From assembly GCA_963814435.1 (NCBI GenBank), contig CAWFCV010000003.1, positions 310,001-374,000 on the forward strand: 64,000 bases of DNA, written 5' to 3'. Each line of letters begins with the position of its first letter. Within the stretch, counting starts at the first letter, position 1. The position numbers and the translations under genes are program-made. Shown in pieces: positions 28,885-37,083 of the stretch. Under the pieces are notes generated by a model. It saw only the letters and a program-made list of their open reading frames with translations. It had not been told where the DNA came from and did no database searches. The stretch is from JAEUPI01 sp963814435 (lineage in GTDB: Bacteria; Pseudomonadota; Gammaproteobacteria; Burkholderiales; Burkholderiaceae_C).

Positions 28885-28897
28885 GGGAAGACTTCCC
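28885..28897. promoter_or_regulatory. 13-bp palindrome GGGAAGACTTCCC
   Basis: Perfect 6-bp arms around a central A, ten bases before the chosen ATG of the histidine kinase. It differs by one base from the element at 26298-26310 upstream of the TonB receptor. If an operator, it would block or activate kinase expression at the start region. Confidence 0.5.
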
Positions 28898-28906
28898 GCC
28901 TCGCCG

Positions 28907-30382
28907 ATGACGCCCCCGATCGCTCGACCGCTCGACCTGCCGCGCCTGGTGATGCGCCGCGCCGCGTGGGTTGCGCTCGGCGCGTGGCTGCTGGTGCTGG
29001 TGCTCGGGTTGCAGCGCGCCGGGCACGACATGGAGCAGGAGGTGGCGGCCGCGCGGACGATGGCCGCGCTCGTCGCTGCGTTGGCACAGCCCAGCGAGCA
29101 CAGCGACGCGCGCCGGCTTGCCGAATTGCAGCGGGTGGTGCAAGGTGCGCCAACGCGTCACCTGTCGTTGAGTGTGCGCGATGCCGAGGGCGGCGCGGTG
29201 TTCGCCAGTGGCGATGACGAGCCGCTGACGGCGCCGCTGTCGTGGCTGGTGGCGCTGCATCGCACGCTGCTGCCTGCACACGAGCCGGCGCCGGTGTCGT
29301 GGCCGCTGCGCCGCGGCGACGGTGCGCCGTGGACCGTGCGGATCACCGTGTCGCACGACAGCGAGCGTGCCGAGGCGGTGAGCAACCTGGCGGCCGCGCT
29401 CGGCATGGCAGCGCTCGGCAGCGTCGCGTTGCTGCTGGCGATGGCGTGGAACGTGCGCAGATCGTTCGCGCCGATGCATGCGCTGCTGCAGGCGATCGCG
29501 TCGCTGCGCGAAGGCGATGCGGGCGCCTTGCGCGCGCTGCCGACGATGCCCAACCGCGAGCTGCAGGCGATCGCCGCGGCGTTGTGCGGGTTGGCCGATG
29601 CACTGGACAGCGCAGAACAGCAGCGCCGAGCACTGAGCCAGCAGGTGCTGACGTTGCAGGACGACGAGCGCCAGCGCATCGCGCGCGAGTTGCACGACGA
29701 GTTCGGCCAGCGCTTGACTGCGCTGCGCGCCGACGCGGCGTGGCTTTCGCAACGACTCGCCGGTGACCCCCCGGGCAGCCGCGTCGTGCGGGCGATGGCG
29801 GCACAGTGCGAGGCGCTGCAGTCCGAGATCCGCGCGCTGTTGCGCCGCCTGCAGCCGACCGACAACGACGCGCATGGCGCCTCGCACCTGCTGCACCTGC
29901 AGCGCCAGCTCGAAGGCCTGGTTCAGGCTTGGGCTGGCTCGCCCGGCCCGGCGGTGCGCTTCGAGCTTGCACTCGCGGTCAGCGACACGGGCGGCCGCAC
30001 GCTGGCGTGGCCCGATGCACAGGAGGCGCGTGCGCTCGCATTGCCGCGCGAACTCGCGCTGGCGCTGTACCGCATCAGCCAGGAGGCGCTGACCAACGTG
30101 GCGCGCCACGCGCAGGCCACGCGCGCGGTGCTGCAGCTGACCTTGCAGCGCTGCGCCGAAGGCGACCTACTGCATTGGCAGGTCAGCGACGATGGCCACG
30201 GCCTCGGTGAGCTCGCTGCTGCGCTGCAGCGGGGCAACGGCCTGGCAGGCATCCGCCAGCGCGTGTGGGCGCTGGGCGCCGACCTCGAATGCGACGGCTC
30301 GCGCGGCGTGTGCATGCGCGCGTCGTTTCGCGTCGGGGCGATGCCGGCGATGGGAGCGGTCGATGCCCTCGCCGCCGTGTGA
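28907..30382 (+). CDS. NarL-family sensor histidine kinase (HisKA_3)
   Basis: A 491-residue membrane kinase. There is a transmembrane helix at about 17-37, a periplasmic region of about 115 residues and a second helix near 160-180. A HAMP-like linker, the H-box RQRIARELHDEFGQRLTALR (phospho-His) and a HATPase_c domain with YRISQEALTNVARHA and GNGLAGIRQRV follow. It belongs to the type that pairs with LuxR-like regulators, and the partner starts four bases after its stop. In known PQQ alcohol-oxidation systems, kinases of this class (ExaD, PedS2) control quinoprotein genes; a like role here is inferred from context. ATG 28907 is chosen; an in-frame ATG at 28883 also exists. Confidence 0.85.
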   Translation: MTPPIARPLDLPRLVMRRAAWVALGAWLLVLVLGLQRAGHDMEQEVAAARTMAALVAALAQPSEHSDARRLAELQRVVQGAPTRHLSLSVRDAEGGAVFASGDDEPLTAPLSWLVALHRTLLPAHEPAPVSWPLRRGDGAPWTVRITVSHDSERAEAVSNLAAALGMAALGSVALLLAMAWNVRRSFAPMHALLQAIASLREGDAGALRALPTMPNRELQAIAAALCGLADALDSAEQQRRALSQQVLTLQDDERQRIARELHDEFGQRLTALRADAAWLSQRLAGDPPGSRVVRAMAAQCEALQSEIRALLRRLQPTDNDAHGASHLLHLQRQLEGLVQAWAGSPGPAVRFELALAVSDTGGRTLAWPDAQEARALALPRELALALYRISQEALTNVARHAQATRAVLQLTLQRCAEGDLLHWQVSDDGHGLGELAAALQRGNGLAGIRQRVWALGADLECDGSRGVCMRASFRVGAMPAMGAVDALAAV

Positions 30383-30386
30383 TCCG

Positions 30387-31004
30387 ATGCGCAGCGTGCG
30401 CGTGATGCTGGCCGACGATCACGCGGTGGTTCGCGAAGGCTATCGGCGCCTGCTCGAGCTCGAGCCCGGTGTGACTGTGGTGAGCGAGTGCGCCGACGGC
30501 GAGTCGGTGCGCGCGGTGCTCGACGGCGGCGTCGCGGTCGACGTACTGGTGCTCGATCTGTCGATGCCGGGTTGCGGCGGCCTGGCGGTACTGCGCCGTG
30601 CGCGCGACGCGTGGCCGGACGTGCAGGTGCTCGTGTTCACGATGCACGACAGCCCGACCATGGTGGCGCAGACGTTGCAGGCGGGCGCGGCCGGCTTCGT
30701 CACCAAGAGCAGCGCGCCGCACGAGCTGGTCGACGCGGTGCGCCGCGTCGCTGCCGGCGAGCGGCCGGTGCTGTCGCGCGACGTCGCCGCCGACGCGGGC
30801 TCGCGTTCGCCACTGGCCTCGCGCGAGTTTGAGGTGCTGCAGTTGCTGGCCCAGGGCTGTTCGGTCGAAGAGATCAGCCGACGCATCCGCTTGAGCGCGA
30901 AGACGGTGTCGAACTACCAGACCTCGATTCGGCAGAAGCTCGGCGTCAGCACCGGCATCGACCTGCTGCGCGAGGCGCAGCGGCGCGGATGGGTCACGCC
31001 GTGA
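30387..31004 (+). CDS. LuxR/NarL-type response regulator
   Basis: A 205-residue regulator with a receiver domain and a LuxR-type helix-turn-helix. The receiver has VMLADDHAVVREGY, phospho-Asp in VLVLDLSMPGCGG, Thr in VFTMHD and Lys in FVTKSS. The DNA-binding end has SREFEVLQLLAQGCSVEEISR and SAKTVSNYQTSIRQKLGV. It is four bases from the kinase and overlaps the next gene by 16 bases. By analogy to AgmR/ExaE and PedR2 it may activate the nearby quinoprotein and cytochrome genes. The palindromes at 26298 and 28885 are candidate sites for it. Confidence 0.9.
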   Translation: MRSVRVMLADDHAVVREGYRRLLELEPGVTVVSECADGESVRAVLDGGVAVDVLVLDLSMPGCGGLAVLRRARDAWPDVQVLVFTMHDSPTMVAQTLQAGAAGFVTKSSAPHELVDAVRRVAAGERPVLSRDVAADAGSRSPLASREFEVLQLLAQGCSVEEISRRIRLSAKTVSNYQTSIRQKLGVSTGIDLLREAQRRGWVTP

Positions 31005-31717
31005 CGTGCCGGCGCGCGCGGTCGCGGCTGATCAAGGGGGTCACGTCCGCGGTGCTCGCCGCGGCGATGGGCGTTCACGCGGCCGACCGGCCATGGATCT
31101 CGACCAATTCCGCTGCGGCCGACGAGGACGACAACGGCAAATGGGCGTTCGACGCGTGGGCCACGCGCCTGGGTGGCTTGCGCGGCGCGCATGCGACTGC
31201 CGAATACACGTTCGTGCCGACCACGTCGCTTCAGCTGGAAGCCGTGCACGAGCGCGACCGCGACGCGCGCGGATCGGGTTCCGCGGTGGGTCTGGAGTTC
31301 AAGCATCTGCTCAACCACATCGCGCGCGACGGCTACGGTTGGGGCGTGGTGGCGTCGCTCGGCGTCGCAAAGGCCGGCAACGTCGGCTGGAAGGGCGACG
31401 AGGTCGGTGCCAAGGTGCCGTTCACGCTGTGGCTGTGGAACGGCGACGCCGCGCTGCACGTCAACGCCGGGTTCAGCAAGTCCCGCGACGAGCGGCGCAA
31501 GTGGACTCGATCGGTGTCGATCGAGGGCGAGCTGGTCAAACGCGTGACCGGCTTCGCAGAGCTCGCACGCGAGGGGCCGACGCGAATCTCGCAGTCCGGT
31601 GCGCGCTACTGGATCAAGCGCGAGAAGCTGGTGGTCGACCTGGCGTGGCAGCAGCAGCGCGCCGATGGCACCCGCGCGTCGGGCTGGTTGCTCGGCCTCG
31701 GCTGGTACGACCTGTAG
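30989..31717 (+). CDS. Exported hypothetical protein, probable small beta-barrel
   Basis: A 242-residue protein with a leader (to about VHAADRPW) and strands with alternating polar and aromatic residues. It ends GWLLGLGWYDL, which resembles small outer-membrane barrels. I recognise no family. The start ATG lies 16 bases inside the response-regulator gene, so translation is probably coupled. Its place between the two-component system and the quinoprotein-cytochrome pair suggests a role in the same pathway, such as periplasmic or outer-membrane handling of the cofactor, which is inference only. Confidence 0.6.
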   Translation: MGHAVTCRRARSRLIKGVTSAVLAAAMGVHAADRPWISTNSAAADEDDNGKWAFDAWATRLGGLRGAHATAEYTFVPTTSLQLEAVHERDRDARGSGSAVGLEFKHLLNHIARDGYGWGVVASLGVAKAGNVGWKGDEVGAKVPFTLWLWNGDAALHVNAGFSKSRDERRKWTRSVSIEGELVKRVTGFAELAREGPTRISQSGARYWIKREKLVVDLAWQQQRADGTRASGWLLGLGWYDL

Positions 31718-31732
31718 CGTACGACTCGCAGT

Positions 31733-32314
31733 TCACTGCAATCCGGCCACGAAGTGGCCGAGGTTGTCGATGTCGTTGTCGCTCAGCGTGTTGGACACCG
31801 CGGTCATGTTGCCGGCGTCGTTGGTGCGTCGCCGGGCCTTGAAGTCACGCAACTGCTTGACCACGTAGTCGTAGTGCTGCCCTGCGACACGCGGAATCTC
31901 GTTCTGTCCGGCGAAGCCACCCAGGTGGCACATCGTGCAGAGCGTCTCCTCGGCTTTCAGGCGGCCGAGGCGCGACTTCTCGGGGTCTGACTTGAAGGTC
32001 TGCGGCGCGGGTTTCTGCTTGGCAAAGTAATCGGCGAGTTCGCGCAACTCGTCGCGCGTCAGGTCCTTGACCATGGCGGTCATCGCCGGGTCGCTGCGCC
32101 GCCCCTCCTGAAAGTCGCGCAGCTGCAGGTACAGGTAGCGCGCGGTCTGACCCGCAAGAATCGGGAAGGTCGTCTGGGTCGAGTTGCCGCCAGGTCCATG
32201 ACAGGCCACGCAGACGGCTGCCTTGGCCGGCGCGGCCGGCGCTTGTGCGAACACCACGCAACCTTGCAGCAGCGCCAGGCCGAGCCAGGCGTCTCGAATC
32301 GTCGTTGGATTCAT
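31733..32314 (-). CDS. Di-haem cytochrome c (c4-like)
   Basis: A 193-residue periplasmic electron carrier with a signal peptide ending near VFAQAP. It has two haem sites, CVACH (about residue 35) and CTMCH (about 131). The distal Met candidates lie in DPAMTAMV and GNMTAVSN. Two-lobed c4 proteins pass electrons from dehydrogenases to terminal oxidases. It lies downstream of the quinoprotein gene at 32388 on the same strand, with a hairpin terminator between, so it is probably the electron acceptor, made in part by read-through. Confidence 0.85.
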   Translation of the reverse strand: MNPTTIRDAWLGLALLQGCVVFAQAPAAPAKAAVCVACHGPGGNSTQTTFPILAGQTARYLYLQLRDFQEGRRSDPAMTAMVKDLTRDELRELADYFAKQKPAPQTFKSDPEKSRLGRLKAEETLCTMCHLGGFAGQNEIPRVAGQHYDYVVKQLRDFKARRRTNDAGNMTAVSNTLSDNDIDNLGHFVAGLQ

Positions 32315-32330
32315 CGTCTTGGAGCGTCAA

Positions 32331-32369
32331 CACAAACAAAGGCCCCGGCGCTCACAACGCGCCGAGGCC
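32331..32369 (-). terminator. Intrinsic terminator between quinoprotein and cytochrome genes
   Basis: Read on the minus strand, arms GGCCTCGGCGC and GCGCCGGGGCC (one G-T pair) enclose a 7-base loop and are followed by TTTGTTTG. It is 18 bases after the dehydrogenase stop and 16 before the cytochrome start. It would reduce, not abolish, cytochrome expression from the upstream promoter. Confidence 0.65.
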
Positions 32370-32387
32370 GACCGTGGTTGTCGCAGT

Positions 32388-34118
32388 CTAGGGCAATGCG
32401 AACACGATCACCGAGTTGCCGCGCTTGAAGTCGAGCTGGGTGTTGCCTCCGGCGGCCACGGCGACATACTGCTTGCCGCCGACCATGTACGACACCGCCG
32501 GTGCGTTGACGCCAGCGCCGCACTGGTACTCCCACAGCTTCTTGCCGGACTTGGCATCGAAGGCGCGGAACAGCCCGTTGCCTTCACCGTTGAACACCAG
32601 GTCGCCGGCCGTGGCCAGCACGCCGCCGATCAAGGGTTGTTCGGTGTCGAACTTCCACGCCATCTTGCCGGTGTCGATGTTCACCGCCGCCAAGCGGCCC
32701 CATTGCTTCTCGCTCGGGATGACCTTGAACGCACCGCCCAGCCACAGCTTGCCGCCCGGGTAGGCCGCCTGCTCGACGTGGTAGGTCATCGGCTGGTGCA
32801 GGTTGGCCGCGTAGGCCAGGCGATGCTTGGGGTTGATCGCCATCGGGCTCCATTCGACACCGCCGTTGGCGCCCGGCAGCATGCGCGCACCGTCCTTGGT
32901 CGGCAGCACCCACATGTTCTCCTGCGGCACCATCGCTTCGGAGAAGCGGATCAGCTCGCCGGTGGCGCGGTCATGCACGTACACATGGCCGGTCTTGCCA
33001 CCGTGGATGGCGACCTTGCGCATCTTGCCATCCTTGCCTTTGGCTTCGGTCAGGATCACCGGAGAGACGGCGTCGAGGTCCCACACGTCGTGCGCGATGT
33101 ACTGGAAGTGCCACTTGTAGGCGCCGGTGTTCAAGTCGATCGCGACCATCGAGTTGGTGTACAGGTTGTCGCCCGGGCGCTCGGCACCGTAGAGGTCGGG
33201 GCTCGGGTTGCCGGCAACGTAGAAGACGGTGTTGGTCTCCTTGTCGACGGCAGGTGCCATCCACACGCCGCCGCCCAGCGTTTTGTAGAAGTCGCCGCCT
33301 TTTTCCGCCAGCTGTTTCTTTTCGGCGGCGATGTCGCGCAGCATGTTGCGTCCGGTGGCGTCGTTCACCGCCCAGACCCCTTCGTGGCCTTTTTCGGGGA
33401 TCGAATACGACGTCCACAACAACTTGCCGTCGTTGGCGTCGAACGCCTTGACGAAGCCGCGCACGCCGTACTCGCCGCCATTGGTGCCGATCAGGATCTT
33501 GCCGTTGACGGCCACCGGCGCCATCGTCTCCGAGTAGCCGAGCTCAGGGTCGGCGATCTGGGTCGACCACAGCACCTTGCCGGTCTTGGCGTCGAGCGCC
33601 ATGAGCTTGGCGTCGAGCGTACCCATGAACACACGGTCGTTCATGATCGCGACGCCGCGGTTGTTGGGGCCACAGCAGTAGGTCATGACTGGACCCTGCT
33701 TGTGCTTGTAGTGCCAGAACTCCTTGCCGGTGCGCGCGTCGATCGCGTAGATGTGGTTGTACGACGTGGTCAGGTACATGATGCCGTCGACCACGATCGG
33801 CGCCGTCTCCATCGATTCCAGCACCTCGGTCTGGAACACGAAGGCCGGTTTCAGCTTGCCGACGTTCTTGGTGTTGATCTGCGACGCCGGGTAGTACCGT
33901 GTCTGGGCATAGCTGCCGTTCGAATGCAGATAGTTCGATCCGTCGCGCGCCGCGGCGTCGAGCCGGCTCTGCGACACCGAGATGCTCTTGGGCACCGGCG
34001 AACCGGTGGCCGCGGCGCCACCTTGGATTTCCTGCGCCTGGATCGCGATGGCCGAAAACGAAAGCGCTGTTGCCAGCGCCAATCTGCCGGCGAAAAGCCG
34101 CGCGTGCATGCGTTGCAT
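32388..34118 (-). CDS. PQQ-dependent alcohol dehydrogenase, lanthanide-type (PedH/XoxF-like site)
   Basis: A 576-residue periplasmic quinoprotein with an eight-bladed propeller fold and a signal peptide ending in IQAQE. The PQQ-site vicinal disulfide is CC at 148-149 (TYCCGPNNRG). The catalytic Asp is D347 in AHDVWDLDAVS, and a second Asp, D349, stands two residues on. In this family an Asp at that place marks lanthanide-dependent enzymes; calcium enzymes have Ala, Ser or Thr. No C-terminal cytochrome domain is present. The strong ribosome site AGGAGA precedes the ATG. It oxidises an alcohol and passes electrons to the cytochrome encoded next (31733). Confidence 0.92.
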   Translation of the reverse strand: MQRMHARLFAGRLALATALSFSAIAIQAQEIQGGAAATGSPVPKSISVSQSRLDAAARDGSNYLHSNGSYAQTRYYPASQINTKNVGKLKPAFVFQTEVLESMETAPIVVDGIMYLTTSYNHIYAIDARTGKEFWHYKHKQGPVMTYCCGPNNRGVAIMNDRVFMGTLDAKLMALDAKTGKVLWSTQIADPELGYSETMAPVAVNGKILIGTNGGEYGVRGFVKAFDANDGKLLWTSYSIPEKGHEGVWAVNDATGRNMLRDIAAEKKQLAEKGGDFYKTLGGGVWMAPAVDKETNTVFYVAGNPSPDLYGAERPGDNLYTNSMVAIDLNTGAYKWHFQYIAHDVWDLDAVSPVILTEAKGKDGKMRKVAIHGGKTGHVYVHDRATGELIRFSEAMVPQENMWVLPTKDGARMLPGANGGVEWSPMAINPKHRLAYAANLHQPMTYHVEQAAYPGGKLWLGGAFKVIPSEKQWGRLAAVNIDTGKMAWKFDTEQPLIGGVLATAGDLVFNGEGNGLFRAFDAKSGKKLWEYQCGAGVNAPAVSYMVGGKQYVAVAAGGNTQLDFKRGNSVIVFALP

Positions 34119-34210
34119 TGATGTCTCCTATGCTCGATCGTTGTTTGGCATCCAGCTCCGGCCGTTGATCGTTCGTCCGGAGTCGCGGCGCAGCGGAGGA
34201 CTCGTTGCTC

Positions 34211-34233
34211 CGCGACGCCGGCAAGGCGTCGCG
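34211..34233. promoter_or_regulatory. 9-bp-arm hairpin upstream of the quinoprotein gene
   Basis: Arms CGCGACGCC and GGCGTCGCG with loop GGCAA lie in the 228-base gap between the minus-strand dehydrogenase and the plus-strand ankyrin gene. It may lie in the dehydrogenase leader or act as an operator for either gene. Confidence 0.4.
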
Positions 34234-34346
34234 GCAGGGCATCCGGTCGCGCCTCGCGACAGCGGCGAGAATATCGGGAATCGTTGCGCTTGTGAACGAC
34301 TGGCCCTTGCTGCAGTGCGGCAACCAACCTGGATGACGTACCACTC

Positions 34347-35003
34347 ATGAATCGAGTTCTTTGGCGAGCCTTCGGCTTCGTGGTCAGCGTCGGGATCGCG
34401 GGAACGTCTCACGCTCAGGCACCGACGCATCCGAATCTCAATGCGCAGCTGCTGGTCGCCGCACGGCAGGGCGATCTGCCGGCGGTCGAACGGGCGCTGA
34501 AGCAGGGCGCTTTGCCGAACTCTCGCAATCGGCTGGGCAAGACCGCGTTGCTGATGGCTGCCGAGAATGGTCAGGCGGCCCTCGCCGGCGCGATGCTGCG
34601 CGCCGGCACCGATGTGAACCTGGCATCACTCGAGGGTGTGACGCCGCTGATGGCGGCGTGTTATGGCGGTCACACGGCCGTGGTACGGCAGCTGCTGGAC
34701 GCGGGGGCCCGCACCGACCCGGTGGACCGCATGCGCAAGACCGCTGCGGTCTATGCGGTCGCGCAAGGACACGCCGAACCGGTCGCGCTGCTGCTCGATC
34801 GAGGCGTGGCAGTCGATGCCACGTACGACCATCAGCTCACCGCGCTGATGTGGGCGGCCGGCCAGGGCCACGCGGCGCTGGTGCGCCTGTTGCTCGACCG
34901 CGGCGCCCGCACCGATCTGCGCGACGACCGAGGCCTCACGGCGCTCGAGGTGGCGCGACAAGGCCAGCACGCCGAGGTGATGCAGCTGCTGCAGCCGCGC
35001 TGA
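34347..35003 (+). CDS. Exported ankyrin-repeat protein
   Basis: A 218-residue protein with a leader ending in SHAQAP, followed by about five ankyrin repeats. Consensus strings include GKTALLMAAENGQ, GVTPLMAACYGGHT, LTALMWAAGQGHAALVRLLLDRGA and GLTALEVARQGQHAEVM. Such exported ankyrin proteins often sit beside periplasmic redox enzymes and probably serve as binding scaffolds. It is divergent from the quinoprotein gene and could share its control region. Confidence 0.85.
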   Translation: MNRVLWRAFGFVVSVGIAGTSHAQAPTHPNLNAQLLVAARQGDLPAVERALKQGALPNSRNRLGKTALLMAAENGQAALAGAMLRAGTDVNLASLEGVTPLMAACYGGHTAVVRQLLDAGARTDPVDRMRKTAAVYAVAQGHAEPVALLLDRGVAVDATYDHQLTALMWAAGQGHAALVRLLLDRGARTDLRDDRGLTALEVARQGQHAEVMQLLQPR

Positions 35004-35019
35004 GCACGCTGCCGTGCGC

Positions 35020-36012
35020 TCAGCTGGCGCGCGCCAGCCCCAGCCGCTCGACGATCGCCCGTTCGGCTCTGTAGGCCTCGCGCATCGCCTGCCCGTAGTC
35101 TTCGGGCCCCAGGTACGCCAGCTCCTGGTCGTACTTGGCCAGCTCCGCGACATGGCTCGGATCGAACATCGCGCTCTTGAAGGCCTGGTGCAGCACCAGC
35201 ACCACCGCGGGTGGCAAGCCCCGCGGCCCTGCCAGGCCGTAGGGTGACGTGGCCACGATGCCGTGGCCAAGCTCCTTGAGCGTGGGCACCTGCGGCCAAC
35301 GACGCGTGCGCTGCTCGCCAAAGGTCACCAGCAGGCGCAGCCGGCCGCTGTCGACGAACGGCGCAAAACCGTTCGAGTTGACGCCGACCATCACCTGGCC
35401 GGCCGACACCGCCACCATCTGTTCGGCTGTGCCCTTGTAGGGCACGTGCACATAACGCGTCTGGCGCTTGCCGAGCAGTTCGTCCATCACCAGGTGCGGC
35501 GTCGTGCCGACTCCGTTGGTGGCCACCGTCAACTCGCCGGGATGCTGCTGCGCCCAGTTCAACATGTCGTCCAGGCTGCGCAACGGGCTTTCGCTCGGCA
35601 CCACGATGCCGAAGGTGACCCCACTGACCTGAATGATCGGCGTGGTGTCGCGAATCGGATCCCAGCTGAGCTTCTGGACCCAGGGTGCGCGGAACACCGG
35701 TTGCGGCAGCTGCGCGATGGTGTGGCCGTCGGGGGCGGCCTGTTGCAGCACCGGCATGGCCAAGGTGCCGCCCGCGCCGGCGCGGTTTTCGATCACGATC
35801 TTCTGGCCCAGCGTGCGCGCCGCGAGCTCGGCCAGTATCCGCAGCGTGAGGTCGGTGGCGCCGCCGGCGGGCCACGGTACCCACAGCGAGATCGGCCGGG
35901 TCGGGAACGACGCCGGTGCCTGCGCCAGGGCGGCCCCGAAGGCCGGACCGAAGGCGCAGGCCGACAACAGGCCGACGGCGCGGCGTCGATTGGGCAGGCG
36001 AGGAGGGAGCAC
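35020..36012 (-). CDS. Bug/TctC-family periplasmic solute-binding protein
   Basis: A 330-residue protein with a leader ending in AALAQAP. The Bug fold is shown by FPTRPISLWVPWPAGGATDL, the loop VIENRAGAGGTLA, PVFRAPWVQKLSWDP and FGEQRTRRWPQVPTLKELGH. These proteins bind carboxylates, most without a known cognate transporter; no tctAB pair is near. The start is GTG at 36012. It converges with the ankyrin gene and lies just after the PQQ-associated ABC operon, of which it may or may not be a member. Confidence 0.87.
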   Translation of the reverse strand: MLPPRLPNRRRAVGLLSACAFGPAFGAALAQAPASFPTRPISLWVPWPAGGATDLTLRILAELAARTLGQKIVIENRAGAGGTLAMPVLQQAAPDGHTIAQLPQPVFRAPWVQKLSWDPIRDTTPIIQVSGVTFGIVVPSESPLRSLDDMLNWAQQHPGELTVATNGVGTTPHLVMDELLGKRQTRYVHVPYKGTAEQMVAVSAGQVMVGVNSNGFAPFVDSGRLRLLVTFGEQRTRRWPQVPTLKELGHGIVATSPYGLAGPRGLPPAVVLVLHQAFKSAMFDPSHVAELAKYDQELAYLGPEDYGQAMREAYRAERAIVERLGLARAS

Positions 36013-36050
36013 GGGGCTATCCTATACGGTCATCGCAGAGCCGGCGGCGG

Positions 36051-36232
36051 TCACACGCCATGGACCAGTTTGTTCGGTAATGTGTTGATTTGCCCGACCG
36101 AGCCGTCGCGCTGCACGGTGAAGCGCACCGCCGTCGCCTCGTCGCCCTGGCGGGCGAGCGACAGCTGGCCATCGTAGACGCGCCTCGGCGCGCGGATTGA
36201 CCTTGACCGTCGGCCGCTGCAGGCCAGTTCAT
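36051..36232 (-). pseudogene. Small ORF of the ABC operon, broken by frameshifts
   Basis: A start ATG (36232-36230) overlaps the stop of the permease as ATGA, the same coupling used at the junctions upstream. Reading from it loses coding sense quickly. Protein-like text appears if frames are joined: RPTVKVNPRAEA in one, then RVYDGQLSLARQGDEATAV and RFTVQRDGSVGQINTLPNKL in another, ending at the TGA at 36051. Two small indels would restore a protein of about 60 residues. I do not recognise the product. Confidence 0.45.
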
Positions 36233-37083
36233 GGCGGACCTCCGCGTTTGGTCAACGCGCCGAAGCCGCGTTGCGGGTCGTAGCCCCAACTGGCCAGCAC
36301 AAAACAGACCACCAGCGTGCCCACGACGATGTAGGGCGACACACCGGCATCCTTGCCGTACAGCGCAAAACGCATCCACTCCACCGCGTGCGTGAACGGA
36401 TTGATCTGCGCCACCTGGTACACCCACTGCGCACCCGACTCCTGCAGTTTCCACAGGGGGTACAGCGCGGTCGAGATGAAGTACATCGGAAAGATGACGA
36501 AATTCATCGTGCCGGCGAAGTTCTCGAGCTGCTTGATGTGCACGCTGAGCAGCAGGCCCAGCGCGCCGAGCATCAGGGCGGCGCACACGGTCGACAGCAG
36601 CACCATCGGCGTCTGCGACCCGAACACGGGCAGGCCCGTGCCCAGCAGCGCGGCGACGATCACGAACGCGGCCACCTGTGCCAGCGACAGCACCGCGGTG
36701 GCGACCAGTTTGGACAACAGGATCCACGGCCGCGGCAACGGTGCCGTGAGCAGCAGCCGCATCAAGCCCATCTCGCGGTCGTACACCATGGCCAGGCTCG
36801 ACTGCATGCCGTTGAACAGCAGCACCATGCCGACCAGTCCCGGGGCGATGTACACGTCGTAGGGGATGTAGGTGTCGTAGGGCTCGACGATGGCCACGCC
36901 GAACACGTTGCGAAAGCCTGCGGCGAACACTGCCAGCCACAGCAGCGGGCGCACCAGCGCCGAGACCAGCCGACCGTACTGGCGACCGAACTTCAACAGC
37001 TCCCGCATCACGATGGCGCGCATCGCCTGCAGCGCGTGCGGCACCCCGCGGCGGCGGGCGGCCGCGGCTGCGCCATCGGTCAT
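36229..37083 (-). CDS. ABC-2 type permease of the PQQ-alcohol cluster (PedC-like)
   Basis: A 284-residue inner-membrane ABC-2 transporter subunit with six hydrophobic segments. It starts MTDGAAAAARRRG and shows the ABC-2 signature around YDREMGLMRLLLTAPLPRPW. It matches the family of permeases always found with PQQ-dependent alcohol oxidation genes (the PedC type). The start overlaps the stop of the upstream binding-protein gene as ATGA. It pairs with the ATPase at 39211. What the complex moves is not known; export or repair of a quinoprotein-related compound has been proposed for the cluster. Confidence 0.85.
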   Translation of the reverse strand: MTDGAAAAARRRGVPHALQAMRAIVMRELLKFGRQYGRLVSALVRPLLWLAVFAAGFRNVFGVAIVEPYDTYIPYDVYIAPGLVGMVLLFNGMQSSLAMVYDREMGLMRLLLTAPLPRPWILLSKLVATAVLSLAQVAAFVIVAALLGTGLPVFGSQTPMVLLSTVCAALMLGALGLLLSVHIKQLENFAGTMNFVIFPMYFISTALYPLWKLQESGAQWVYQVAQINPFTHAVEWMRFALYGKDAGVSPYIVVGTLVVCFVLASWGYDPQRGFGALTKRGGPP

